A stretch of 64,000 bases of DNA. Origin: Tachypleus tridentatus (lineage: Eukaryota; Arthropoda; Merostomata; Xiphosura; Limulidae). The notes under the pieces are model-generated. The model saw nothing but the letters and a program-made list of their open reading frames with translations, had not been told where the DNA came from and did no database searches. The position numbers were made by a program, and so were the translations under genes. The stretch is from assembly GCF_004210375.1 (NCBI RefSeq), contig NW_027467782.1, positions 30,483,276 through 30,547,275 on the forward strand, written 5' to 3'. Shown one piece after another: positions 12,581-24,599 of the stretch. How positions within the stretch are numbered: the first letter of the stretch is position 1; every line of letters starts with the position of its first letter.

Positions 12581-15500
12581 AAAAATGGATAGTTCTAGCA
12601 GCAGAGCTTACCATATTAATGTCTGCCATAAAGGGAAATTAGGCCAAGAAGTGCACTTTCTACTTATTTCTAACAAAATGTATTGACCAGTTTTTAATTG
12701 TTTGGCTATATAGTTTTAAAATTTTGTGAGAGACAAAACGTTTATAACACTAAATTATTAAAATTATTTGACCCATATGTTGCTTTATTTCAGTTTTAAA
12801 TTACTTTTGTTTAGCCCATTTATTTTGTTATAGAATAGGGAAAGAGTGTGATTCTGAGGAAGTTTGATATTATAATTAAATTGTGATCATAACACAAATA
12901 ATAAAAAAAGACATTAAACACGGGTCATTGTTGTCTGGCAGATTTTAGTGTATTAGTCTATTAATAATTATACCTTGAGTGAAATTATAAGTAAAATATT
13001 ACAATATAAGACAAACACTGAAATATTTTCTAATATAAAAAAAAATAAAATTCATAAGGTTTCTAGCTGATTTAGAAATTTAGGGAAAAAAAAACTTCAT
13101 TATAGTATGAATGTAGACATTTCAAGAAATCACTAGGTAAATTAACATGTTGCTATTGTGGTACATGTAATAGTTCTGTTCTAATTTTCCATTTGATTTA
13201 ATAGCTAGCTCATAACTGTTTGGTCTCAAGGTAATATATAGATAGTAGAAAATGAACTTGAATCATCTAATAAACTGTTGTTGTGACACAACTGAATTCT
13301 TGTGTTTTCTGAATATAACTTAACAACTAATTGTAAAGTTACATACAGATATTAGAATATAAACAAACCTTGTAGTATAATAAATAGCAGCTATGATAGA
13401 TCTAAACTGTCTTCTTTATGATTCAACACACTGATATAGTTGTGTTAAGAGAGTCATCTGTATAAACAATATCTGTAAAGATGTTTTTCAAAACAAACAC
13501 CAAGGGCCTTTATGAGATTTTAGAATGGTACTTAATACAGTTTTTCAAGTGTGGTCCCAGTTATTACTGGAAGAAACATTTTCATGTGGATGCAAAGTAA
13601 AATTGCCAACCTGGTATGTGGTGAAGTAAAATGGTAAGCAGACAATACAGGAGAGAGAAAGTTAGTATAATGTACAATAATTTAGGTATAGTTGACTGGT
13701 ATGCTGTAACATAATGAAGGGTGCTAAGAATACATTGTGTTATAATAATCCATAAATGGTAAAATGATTGTTACTATACCACAACTGCTGCAACCTAATG
13801 GCAGACACTAGAAAATCACAGTATTATGACAAGGGAATAAAAAATGGTTATGTGCTAATATGGTAATACTCTAATATAGTGGAGATGCTAAAACAAACAA
13901 ACAGTACTACAACCATGAAAAAGTGGCTAAATGATTGTCACTGTGCTGTACCTTGATGTTGCTATAAGGTGACTGTTTTGTGGTGCTAAATAATTTGACA
14001 AAGTTGTTTACCAAACTAATGCAGAAGAGCATATGATGTTACTACTATAGAATAATTCAGTTTATTTGTTACATATACAAGACAAATATGTCTAGTAATA
14101 TTACACAGTAGTATAATTTGTTTGTCATTGTATAAACAGACTTTTCGTCCCCCTCTACTTACATCAGACACTTAGAGCTGGCAGCTGATTTTTTACTTAA
14201 TATTAAACCAATTTACGTTGCGTGATCTGAAAGCCAGTGTTCAGTTTATTTAGTAATAAATCTCACACATCTCATGCTTGAAAGAAATGTTTGATAGGAT
14301 AGTCTACAAATGGGAAAAGGACTTTTAAAGAATCTTAAAAATGGGAATAATGTTTGACATGTTTCTCTAATAATTTGACACTGGAAGAAGTTAGTTGTGC
14401 TTAACTTTATGAAACATTTAAAATTGTGCCTTTACTTGTCATATAAGTATGCTACTGGTTGAATTGTAATTGACTAATTAGATAAAATAATTATTAGCTA
14501 TGTTGTACTGTACATTTTAGGCTCATAATGAATGATACATCATCAGGTTATTATGGGGTATAATTTTCAACAGTTTTTGTACTTTACATTAAATAAACCC
14601 CACTATGTGGTAGATGGTGTAGTTAAATACTTTTTCTTTGCAAAGAGGTTTAAGTGGAATAGTCCATTGCAGTTAATAATAAGGTAATATAATTTACTTT
14701 GTTTGTGTGAATAATACATACTTCATGAAAAATATGTTAAGATCCATTTTTTTTCATAATTACAGTCATTAAGTGTTGCTTTTTTTTAATATCATTCATG
14801 CTTTTTCATTTATAAATTTGACTGCTCATGGGAGAGATGTAATTAAACATTAAGGGTTTTTTTTTCTCTCTAGCACCATACTGTATCTGCTTCTGTTTGT
14901 TTAATTTGTTTGTTACATGAAATACTAATTTTGAAGGTCCCAAACTTGTAGATGTTTACAGCACTGGAACTACTAGTAAACATTTGTTAATGAAGAAGAA
15001 TTTTTGTAACATTACTCCTGTTACTGATTGTAAACAGAAGACTTAGTACTCGTGATTTACATATTAATTTATGTTAGTACAAGTATAGTACTATATCATG
15101 TTGTTGTTTTTTTAATTCATGGAATACCTATTGTGAATCATATTAGATACTCAAGAGATTCAGACAAATGAAAAAGGTACAGAGCAATATAAAATTCTAA
15201 CAAAAGATAGCCATGTTTAGATAGTGAGTAAAAAATTATCATGTTTTGTTTTTGTTATTTGTTGTGAAAAAAGTCAGAGTGGCCCTTTAACTAATATAAA
15301 ACAATTTGTTAATGATAGTGCAAGTTCCCTTGCACAGGCCTTCAACAGTTACAGAGATTAGTGATATGGTTAACATTTTCTGTGACCATTAGTTGTCTTA
15401 AGGGTTCAAAATATTTGTAAGCTAATAACCATCATGAAGGGTGGAAACTTCTGTAAGGTATCAGCCTCTGTGTTTCTTAAATGTTTTCACAAAAACTCTC

Positions 15501-18180
15501 AGTTGTTTACAATCCATTTTGTCAGGTTGGACTTCAATGGTTACATCATGATTCAAACTGCTTACTCTTGAATGTTCAACATTTAGTTGTTTCTTGTCCC
15601 AGCCTTTTGTATTACTTTGTTTTGACCATAGGCAATTTTTTTTTCAGAATAGTATGTTACTGTGGACATGAATAATTAGTGTAAATATGTGTATATTGCT
15701 TTGATGTTTTGAACTATGAAGTGCTTCTTTATGCTTAGTTTTACACTCTGGAAACAGCTAAAACCATTTAACTGAATTGGGATTTTAACACTCGTTAAAA
15801 GGTTATAAAATTTGATAATATTGTTATGCTTTTGCTTTGTGTAAATGATAAAAATTGATCAGAGAAACTAACTTTAAAACATAATATTTATAAGTAGACT
15901 TCAAATAAAACAAGTCAGAACTATTTTTGTGTGTGTGTGTGTTTGGAAAATATTTTATTAATCATTATAAACTTATAACTGCTACAAAGAAACTGTATAA
16001 CATACTTATTTTCTGGTTGTGTTAGATGTTGATGTTTTTCAGTTTGAAGAAATCAAGTTTTGTGGAATGTTTTTTTTGTTCAGTAACTGAGAAAGATATT
16101 TATCTGTGTTGTACATTGTATGTTTTTTGTTTGTGGGTTACATTTGTTTTCCACAAAATAGTTTTATTGTAACTTATCTGTTTATACCTTTGTTGCTGAG
16201 TTTTTTGGGAGATAGTTTTCAAGTGCCTTTGTGTGTAAACCAAACAATTTCCATAAAATCAGTTTATAAGTTTTTAGTAAATTTATCCTATTTAATAACA
16301 CCATTTTTTTGCTTGAGTTGTATATAGAGCAATATTTACATGTTTATGTACACAGTATATTTATTACTTGTTTTGGTTTCTGAAAATATTGATGGATGAA
16401 TGGATAGAATACATTAAAAGTTAATTGTATACTTAGTGTTGTTTTGTTAACTGGTGTTAATTTTTAATGTTTTAAACAGTAATTTGTATGTATTTACGAG
16501 TACTATATTATATGAAACTATGTTGTTTTATCCAATAACAAACAAGCATACTTTAATGAGATGTTGGTTGTTTTTTTTTGAAGTTAAGAAATAATAATAC
16601 AGTTGTTAACAGAATGACTAGTACATAGTTTCCAAAAAATGTTTTGTAGATTGTTTTTATTATAGGCTGTGTGTGACTTACAGATATTGCTGTATAGTCA
16701 CAGTTCTTTGTAGTAACATTTACTATGCAACTCTAGATACATATACTTCTCCCTCAAGTACTTTTGTCAGACATCATTTCATTTGTAGGTCATAAAAACG
16801 TGATGAATATAATCTACAGCCTTTGTCACTGTTTGTTTTTAACAACTAAAATAAGAAGACAATTTTTATGACACAATATCAAGATGTTCCTCTCAGTTGA
16901 TACTTCTGCTTATAATGACGTAAAATTATTTTATGGAAGTAAACATCACAACTTTATTCAACATACATTATTATTGTGGCATTATATTTTATTTCATAAC
17001 ATTCAGTTTGAGATGTTTTAAGGATAGTTTGGTACAGCTGCAGCAATGTATCCTTGTCTGATAAATTTTTTAGTGTTCCTCTTTCTTGTTCATGCAATCA
17101 TATGTCCTAATGTGATATTAAGTACAGTGATTGTGAAGGAAAAAGAAAATTTACTGAATTTTTAACATGATACAGGATATTTGAATATTTTGAGTTATTT
17201 GCTTGAATCATTTCATAATGTTCATTATGAAGAATGAGGATTTAACAATCTGGATTAAACAGAAGTTTATTTATACATTGCTATTTATCTTCAGTTAAGA
17301 CATTTTTTACATTTTTCTGTTAGAGATTCCATCTTTTGATTTCCCATCCTATGTTATAATCCTTGTACAAATTTTACAACCCTAGTCATTCCCATTTGGT
17401 GATCACGTTTGTATGTATATCTTCCTCTTAAATAGCTGATTGGCAAATAGCAAGATTTTGCCCCAGCTGTTATTATCTTTGAAGAAAGTTCACTGAATAA
17501 AGTAAATTAACATTTTTCCAGGGATATTTTTAGCATGATACAGCCATGTTCTCAAAGCTCTCTTTGCCTTCAATTGTAAATTCAAGAAGGTTTACTGTTA
17601 GTAATAGGGATAACACAAGATGAGTCTGTAAAAATATTTTATATATCAGTTTTTTTACTTCCAATGAAAAAATTTCCTTACAAGAAAATGAGGACAGTTT
17701 CACACTATTAACTCATCATCTCTTTGTATGCCTTTTTTCAAGGAGCTCCATTAATAAAAAATTAACTTCTCATACTGAACCTGTAGCTTAAGGTAGGCAT
17801 GTTGCTCTTTTATAATCATGAGGTCCTGTGTAAGTAAGTAACAACACAAAAAAAGTAATTTAGAATGTATAAGAGTGATATTCAAATGCAAGTAATAAAG
17901 TAATACCACCCTAACCAACAATGGAATTATAAGAGAATGATTGTCACATGCATTTAAAAAATTAATGTTATGTGGTAGTTAGTCTTTGAAATTCTTAAAA
18001 CTGTTTAACACCTTAAAACTTCCTTGTGGAGACTGCCAAATAAAACTGATGGTCCAAAGATTTTGAGATGCTTGTTAAAATGTTCTGGGATATTTGTAAT
18101 CAGTGTGATATAATGGTCAGGGTCGTAATTCTGTGATAAAATACTTAAGTCCTGTCTATTGACTTGAAGATCCCTTGCAT
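12581..18180. other. AT-rich DNA, nothing recognised
   Basis: About 5.6 kb of AT-rich, CpG-poor sequence (only two CpG seen by eye in 12,661-13,260). Short A and T runs and a small GT run near 15,930 are present. Reading frames are short and dominated by Phe, Leu, Ile, Lys and Asn. I see no exon with convincing splice sites and no recognisable element. It looks like intron or ageing noncoding DNA. Confidence 0.6.
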
Positions 18181-18186
18181 ATTTGG

Positions 18187-18460
18187 TCTGGCATGGCCAA
18201 GTGGTTAAGGCACTCAACTCATAACACGAGAGTCGCGGGTTTGAATCCCCGTCACACCAAACATGCTCACCCTTTCAGTCATGAGGTTGTTATAATGAGA
18301 GACTCAATCACACTATTTGTTGGTAAAATAGTAGCCTGAGAGTTAGCAGTGGGTGGTGATGACTAGCTGCCTCTATCTAGTCTTGCACTGCTAAATTAGG
18401 ACTGCTACTCAGATAGCCCTCACGTGACTTTGCACAAAATTCAAAACAAACACACAATTT
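18187..18460 (+). mobile_element. tRNA-derived SINE, family 1 (old copy)
   Basis: The head is tRNA-like, with an A-box TGGCcaAGTGG at about 18,193 and a B-box-like ggtttgaatcc at about 18,238, followed by a CACACCAAACATGCTC junction. The body carries the family hallmarks GGTGATGACTAGCTGCC, a TTGCACTGCTAAATTAGGA segment and AGATAGCCCTCACGTG, ending in an A-rich AAACAAACACAC tail. Most CpG sites kept by the copy at 42,368 are TG or CA here, so the insertion is old or lay in methylated DNA. It is nonautonomous and presumably mobilised by a LINE. Confidence 0.9.
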
Positions 18461-18614
18461 ATGCATATTTACTCTTATTTAAAGGAACTTTGTAACTTTG
18501 GACAGTGACATACTGGGAAAAAAACCTGTTTTGTTTATTGCTAGTAAATTTTGTTATTTTCATGCCATTGAAAAAAAATAATTTTGTTTCTTTCTTCTTT
18601 TGTTTATTTTTCAG

Positions 18615-18662
18615 AGGTTTCTAAAGAAAATCAAGGAACGATCTTTGTCGCTGAGTGTCTAG
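18615..18662 (+). CDS. Candidate last coding exon, gene unknown
   Basis: A long pyrimidine tract ending tttgtttatttttcag precedes an open 15-codon stretch, RFLKKIKERSLSLSV, and a TAG stop. An AATAAA-type signal follows near 18,787. The acceptor and the basic, serine-rich tail make this plausible as a terminal exon, but it is very short and I do not recognise the protein. No partner exon was found upstream in the window. It could be chance. Confidence 0.3.
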   Translation, partial: RFLKKIKERSLSLSV

Positions 18663-18676
18663 GAGAAGAAAACAAA

Positions 18677-18752
18677 GTAGTACTAGTCAGGAAGATTCAG
18701 AATTAAGTGAAGGTGTAGTACTAGTCAGGAAGATTCAGAATTAAGTGAAGGT
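18677..18752 (+). repeat. Two-copy 38-bp tandem duplication
   Basis: A 38-bp unit beginning gtagtactagtcaggaagat occurs at 18,677 and again at 18,715 with no visible mismatch. It lies directly after the candidate terminal exon, in what would be its 3' untranslated region. Perfect identity suggests a recent slippage event. Confidence 0.9.
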
Positions 18753-18814
18753 GTTAAAATTTGTTTATTTTAATTTAACTATTACATGAAATAAAAGTAG
18801 ATAACTACCAGTTC

Positions 18815-18945
18815 TGTAGTGCCTCGCTGGTACAGCAGTAACTCTACAGATTTACAATGTTAAAATTAGTGATTCAATTCCCCTCGGTGGACTCAGCAGA
18901 TAGCCCAATGTGGCTTTGCTATGAGAAAAACGCACACGCCAGTTC
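18815..18945 (+). mobile_element. tRNA-derived SINE, family 2
   Basis: Head gcctcgctggtacagcagta followed by a B-box-like segment (gattcaattcccctcggtgg) and the family tail AGCAGATAGCCCAATGTGGC, TTTGCTATGAGAAAAACGCACAC. Two other copies lie at 43,130-43,235 (minus) and 43,903-44,022 (plus). It differs from family 1 in head and body. Confidence 0.8.
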
Positions 18946-21900
18946 AATTAGTAAAAGGTAAAAAGATTTTTACCCAATATAGTTATCATAGAAAACTTTA
19001 ATTCAACATTTTCTAACTGAAAAATACTTCAGAATTGGTTATTTTATCATTTTGTAACATTTTTTTTTGATAAAAATTGGAATGAATATTTAAAAAATGT
19101 AAACACTTGTTTGCATACAGCTTTGAGGGGAATCTCTTGTAAATGGTGCGACTTTAAATTATTTTCAAATTTTCATTCCATCCCAAAACATTGGTTTATA
19201 GATAAATAAACTATCATACTTTAAATACATAATTAAACATTTTATGTTTCTTTCCTTATTTTTATTATTACAGTTTTTCAATTCCACCCTTTTATAATGT
19301 CACAGCATGTAGTCTGAACTACAATGAAGAAAAGCATAAAGAATATAGCTACAAATAAGGTTTGAATGCCATTAGATGGAGCATATTATAAACTGTTTCC
19401 ATCAGTGTGAAGCCAGTAAAATATTTAAGCAGAGGTCCTCAGAGATGAACAGAGGAATCTTGTGAAAAGTTTAGTAAACATAAAACTAAACTAGAGATCT
19501 GATACTTTTATTTTTAGTTTCTTTAGGTGTGTTTCTCATTGTTAAAAGGTGTTTTTTGTATTAAATTATATCTGTTTGAAAGCTATGAAAAGTTTCTCTT
19601 ACGACCAGACATTAGTTAAATTTATAGGGTAGTGAAGGTAACACCAATATATTATTTTGATTCAAATCCTTATTTATTTTGTTAGGTTTATTGTATGTAA
19701 ATAACACAAGTAATAACTTGATGAAACTTACATGAATAGATGGCAACTGCCTGTTGAGAAAAAACAAGTGTAGATGATAACATTTGAAAGTCTTCTCCAC
19801 CTCTCGCTTCAAGTGGAAGACTTCAAAATGTCATCCCTACACTTGTGATTTTACAGCAGTTATCGTCCATTCAACTAAGTTTCATCACAAATACTCTGTT
19901 TAACAAACAACCAAACAACAGTAAAACAACGTGTTATTTTGTGAAGATAGTTTGTCAAGTCTAAGAATATCGTTAGCAAACATATTTTAACTACTCTGAC
20001 CACTTTGGTGGTGATAATACCTTTGTTAAAGTTCATGATGGTAGGTTATGAATAAATCTTTTGTAACAGAAAGAGCCAGAAAATTTGAAAAGTATTAATT
20101 ACTGAAGAAGGTATACAACAAATCTCAATAAAAAATGTATTTATTTTCATTATGATTGAATATTCATATCTTTTATCAGGCTTGCAAAACTGTGTCAATA
20201 AAGCACCAACTATCTGTACAAATGTAGCTGTTCTGTTTTCACAGTTTTCAGAAAAATATTTACTGGGTCATCACTGTGACCAGTTGTACTTAAGCACAGT
20301 TTATAATTTGTCAAATTAGCTCTTCTGGAGCCATTAGGTTTAAATGTTTGTAACTTTAGCACAGATGTGACACCATTTAAGAACTTTTTCATGAAATTGG
20401 TTTTGTAAACATGAAAATGTAATTATATAAAAGCTGTGGTTTGAATTTGGTTATTTGTCTGTAGTTTGTACTAAATACATATATAAGTTATATTTGAAGT
20501 CAAGATAATGAAATTTCATATCCAGAAGTACTTAAAATATTATAAATTGTAAATTATTCATAGTGAAATGGTAAAACACCCTTATGTTAAAAAATGTAAA
20601 ACTGTAGACAGTTATGCTGTACAACATAGTGATTAAATGCTAACAAAGCTTTGTGGAAACTTAACGATAACCACGATGTCACATTACATTTCCCAGATAA
20701 ATATTCTTCAAGATTTTAATACATTTCACCATTTCAACTTGTGACTGGTTAGATATCTCACAATAATGTTAATATGATATTTTTATTTTAAAAAATTTCA
20801 GGATTGTAACTTTCAATTGTTTGAATAAAATACATCTTTGACTGTTAAAACTTTACAGCAGTAACTTTAGTGACCAGATTTATCATTATTATTACTTATC
20901 TCAGATGCATTGCATGGTATTTTAAATATTGTAAGTATATATTTTAAAGTGCCCAACAGATTGTATTATTTCTGTATAAAATTGTTCATTATTATTACAT
21001 TCTTTATGAGAGACTTTTTTACTTTGAAAATAATTTATGTTTGCAATAGTTTATGTCAAACAACCTCATGTTGGATTAAAGTTATTAATGGTATTTATCA
21101 AGTTTTGGACTTCATCATAACGATGACCAGAACAGTTTAAAATAGTTCCAATTTATCTTCATTTTTATGACTTCTAATAGATCAGATATTATTATTTCTT
21201 TGTTTTTTCTTGTCACATTTTTGAGGTTTATTTTAGTAATAACTCTTTATATTTTTCATTTATCTCTTTGTCATGGATATTTAAATATAAAACTTTGTAA
21301 TTTCTCAAATGTCTGTCAAAATTCTTTTATCATGTAAATTAGGTTTCCCAGAATGGTTGATATTGATCCCCTTGGTTTGGTGAGACTGTAAGGGGTGAAT
21401 AAGGACTTAAGTGTTGATAGGAGGACAGAAATAACTCCTGTGCTAAAGTTGGCCTATGCATCTAACTGCTGTATGACTCTCCAAGTTTGTATGTTGTTAA
21501 AACTGCAATTAGTCATGTAAATGGTTATTGACTCTGAAGAGACAGAGAAATAGGTTTAATGTTAGAAACTTCAGGGACTCAAACTCTGAAACCTACAGTC
21601 CGATATTCATCAGGCAACTTTTAGAGAAAACCTCATTTTTTTCACATTTTATGTTTCCTAATGATTGCATCATAAAAGTTGATTATATTTTGAAGTTTCA
21701 CTTCGAATTTATGTTCAAGAATTTGAGAATCAGTGACCGCTTTATAAATTTCTAAAGGGGTCAACATCTCAAAAGGCTTTAGGAATCCTGATATTATTTT
21801 GATATATTTAGTATGGTATAATGACTTTGTGCTGTTTACATCTCCAAGTTCTTATCATTCATGTTCTATGTAAAGTATAAAATCAGTGGCCTTTAATCAT

Positions 21901-21990
21901 TTCAAACCAGTTCATGTGTTTGGTCGAATAAACGTATAACAAAAAAAATTTGTCATTATCAATTGCTAACTAATTTCTGTGTGTTATGAA
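18946..21990. other. AT-rich DNA, nothing recognised
   Basis: About 3 kb of CpG-poor, AT-rich sequence with short low-complexity reading frames only. No recognisable exon, repeat family or structural RNA was seen. Confidence 0.55.
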
Positions 21991-22003
21991 AACAATGATT
22001 CAG

Positions 22004-22240
22004 GTCATTCTGAGTCAGACTTAGAAGAACAGCAGTGACAAGCTAGTTGCACCAGTGTGGTGTGACTGAGCATGTAGTCGAAAAGAAGAAGAGTTGAGTG
22101 ACTACAGTGGCACACAGTGGGCTTAGTGTTGAGAGTGTCACGAGCAACGCTGTTGACTGCAATGGAGGACTAGAAGAAATTTGACTAGTAATAGTTCTGC
22201 AAAATGGACTTGATTGTATTAGCATTAAAGTAAAAAATTT
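22004..22240 (+). pseudogene. Possible decayed exon(s) upstream of the Est1/SMG5-like exon
   Basis: After an acceptor-like attcag, the reading HSESDLEEQQ is followed by a stop. Coding-like runs continue in shifted frames (SKRRRVE; then SNAVDCNGGLEEI). The acidic, serine-rich and basic patches look protein-derived, but the frame is broken at least twice. It lies about 170 bp before the next exon candidate on the same strand, so it may belong to the same dead or diverged gene. This is inference from composition and position. Confidence 0.3.
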
Positions 22241-22411
22241 GTTACATAGTGTTTATTTTATGCTCAGATTGATAAAAAAGTGTCTGGTATTTCAGTTTTA
22301 AACATTTTGTTTTGTATAATATTTTAATATGATGAATTTTTGTCAGTCTTTGATATAGTCAACACCAAAAAATATCTTTTGAGTATTATCATCCTAAATA
22401 TAGGTCTCTAG

Positions 22412-22542
22412 TGGAACAGGAATTGACACCCTCAGTAGTTGAAGTCATTAAAATCATCAACCAAGAAGGACTTTTGCCGGGTATCAAAGTTGTTGCTGAT
22501 TGGTTAATCATCAATAGTGACATTATTGTAACTTATGGAGAG
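22412..22542 (+). CDS. Candidate internal exon, Est1/SMG5-7-like
   Basis: Between ggtctctag and a GAG|gtgatt donor-like site lies an uninterrupted 43-codon frame. It begins EQELTPSVVEVIKIINQEG and continues LLPGIKVVADWLIINSDII. The LLPxIKVxxDWL pattern with helix-like alternation resembles the Est1/SMG5-7 helical domain as I remember it. Those proteins act in nonsense-mediated mRNA decay. The match is by motif memory only and could be another helical-repeat protein. The exon itself is intact although the neighbouring upstream segment has stops. Confidence 0.4.
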
Positions 22543-22971
22543 GTGATTAAAGCTGTTTTGTTTGTTTAAATTTGGTATATTTATGTTAAATTGTAATTTT
22601 TTCTGAAAGTGTTATTATCTTACTACAAGTTATTTTAAACTGTGGTATTATATATGATATCACTATTTTTTGCTTTTAAATAACCAATTTGTTCTGGCAT
22701 TTGATTTATATAAATATGTATGACTAATTGCTATTTGATCATTTGATATCGTATGGTAATTTTATATGGAATCAAACTTTTGATATGCACCGCCATGCAA
22801 ACTTAAAGTCAGTGAACATGAAAAATATGCATTTTGCAGAATTTTGACTCAACCACTTATTTGAGTCGAGCTTTGAAAAGATGAAAATAAGAAAAGGGAA
22901 AATAAAAAATAAAAAACTTTTCAGCATTTAATAGGAAAATGTGAACACTATGAAATTAGCCTAAATACTAG

Positions 22972-23880
22972 CTGGTCAAAAGTTTAGACCATACAGAAAC
23001 GGTTGCGATCGGTATAAACACGTACGAAATTTAGTGATTTGTGTTCAAGCATTAGCGTTGTCAACATCTCCCACTGACATCCTGTGTTACATTGGGTAAA
23101 ACATGGCAAAGGCTAAAAAAGTTGACAGAGTTTGAACTTGGCAGAATTGTTGAGCTGCAAAAGCAAGGTCTCTTGATGTTGCAAATTTCTTAAAAGACCT
23201 GAAAGATATGGAACGAGAATTTCTGGCTGGTTGGGCCATGAAAATTTCACCGGTGTTGAGTAGTGTTGATGCAGAATGAATCAAGAACAATAAGATGGTA
23301 TTCAGGAGAGAGGCTTGAAAACTGTAATGTCTTCAAAGGCCATGCCCTTCCACACCATGAAACAGCTCAGCTAAACTTGCAGAAAGCACCAAACATGGGA
23401 CCTTGAAAAGTGGAAGAAGGTTTGTTCTCTGATGAGAAAGATTTTACCTGGATGGTCTAGATGGCTTCCAACGTTACTAGTACGATAAGGATATCCTGTA
23501 CTTTCTCCTTCCAGTATTTTCAGGGCATCAACAGCAGTTGGTCATATTGGTGTTAGAGAGCATCCTATTGTTGACTGAAGGCCCTTACTTTTGTGAAAAT
23601 GACTGATCTTCTCAAGAACAATGCTGCAATTCACAATGCCCACAGTACAAAGGACTGTTTCATGATGAATAACGTGTCTTTTCCATCCAGCGTGTTTGCT
23701 CAAACTGAATCCCATCCAAAATGTTTGGGGTGGATAGCAAGGTCTTGATGTGAAAGAATTAGCAAAAGTATAACATTACTACAAATATATAGACAGACAG
23801 ACCAACACCTGGTAGTTGTTGTGAACTTACTGACTGCTTTAGTTGTTAAAGTTTAATGCTTGGTATTTTCTGATGCTAGT
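22972..23880 (+). mobile_element. Decayed Tc1-type DNA transposon
   Basis: Begins with a TIR-like ggtcaaaagtttagaccat. The transposase start MAKAKK is followed, after a one-base shift, by a segment reading TEFELGRIVELQKQG. Later come a FSDEKDF segment and NNAAIHNA, corresponding to the catalytic Asp region of Tc1 transposases. Several stops and frame changes show it is dead. The right end is not recognisable and lies close to, or inside, the 500-N gap, so the 3' TIR may be missing from the assembly. Confidence 0.7.
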
Positions 23881-23918
23881 CCTCCAAGTGTTCAAGGTTT
23901 TGTCTGAATGGACCAGAA

Positions 23919-24418
23919 NNNNNNNNNNNNNNNNNNNNNNNNNNNNNNNNNNNNNNNNNNNNNNNNNNNNNNNNNNNNNNNNNNNNNNNNNNNNNNNNNN
24001 NNNNNNNNNNNNNNNNNNNNNNNNNNNNNNNNNNNNNNNNNNNNNNNNNNNNNNNNNNNNNNNNNNNNNNNNNNNNNNNNNNNNNNNNNNNNNNNNNNNN
24101 NNNNNNNNNNNNNNNNNNNNNNNNNNNNNNNNNNNNNNNNNNNNNNNNNNNNNNNNNNNNNNNNNNNNNNNNNNNNNNNNNNNNNNNNNNNNNNNNNNNN
24201 NNNNNNNNNNNNNNNNNNNNNNNNNNNNNNNNNNNNNNNNNNNNNNNNNNNNNNNNNNNNNNNNNNNNNNNNNNNNNNNNNNNNNNNNNNNNNNNNNNNN
24301 NNNNNNNNNNNNNNNNNNNNNNNNNNNNNNNNNNNNNNNNNNNNNNNNNNNNNNNNNNNNNNNNNNNNNNNNNNNNNNNNNNNNNNNNNNNNNNNNNNNN
24401 NNNNNNNNNNNNNNNNNN
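23919..24418. other. Assembly gap, exactly 500 N
   Basis: The run of N is exactly 500 long, a typical placeholder, so the real missing length is unknown. Open frames spanning it are meaningless. It separates the Tc1 relic from a candidate exon. Confidence 0.99.
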
Positions 24419-24551
24419 TTGATGAGTGATCAACTAAAGAGAGGGAATGGATATGGTCAGATTTATATGATTGCTAGCAGCAGTGCTTGTGGAACTTGTA
24501 CACGCTTGGAGCATGGTTTAGTTGTATTTTTAAAATTAAAGTTTGATGAAG
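24419..24551 (+). CDS. Candidate exon cut by the assembly gap
   Basis: Directly after the gap an open frame reads MSDQLKRGNGYGQIYMIASS, then SACGTCTRLEHGLVVFLKLK, then FDE and reaches a good donor GAAG|gtaagc at 24,552. Amino-acid use looks coding-like and there is no stop in the exon. The acceptor side is lost in the gap. I do not recognise the protein. It may or may not belong with the exon at 22,412. Confidence 0.35.
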
Positions 24552-24599
24552 GTAAGCTATATTGCCCACGTTAAGCAAGAATAAATTTGTGTCTAAGAG

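Noticed and set aside
12330-12629. 99-codon minus-strand ORF
   Set aside because: The duplicated copy at 63.8 kb has a two-base length difference (ggtttcct versus ggttct) that breaks the frame, so there is no sign of selection on it.
18187-18260. tRNA gene
   Set aside because: The A- and B-box blocks are the head of a dispersed SINE. The same head occurs in several copies with SINE body and tail, and the cloverleaf is imperfect.
23843-24574. 243-codon and related open frames spanning the gap
   Set aside because: They are open only because 500 N are translated as X.
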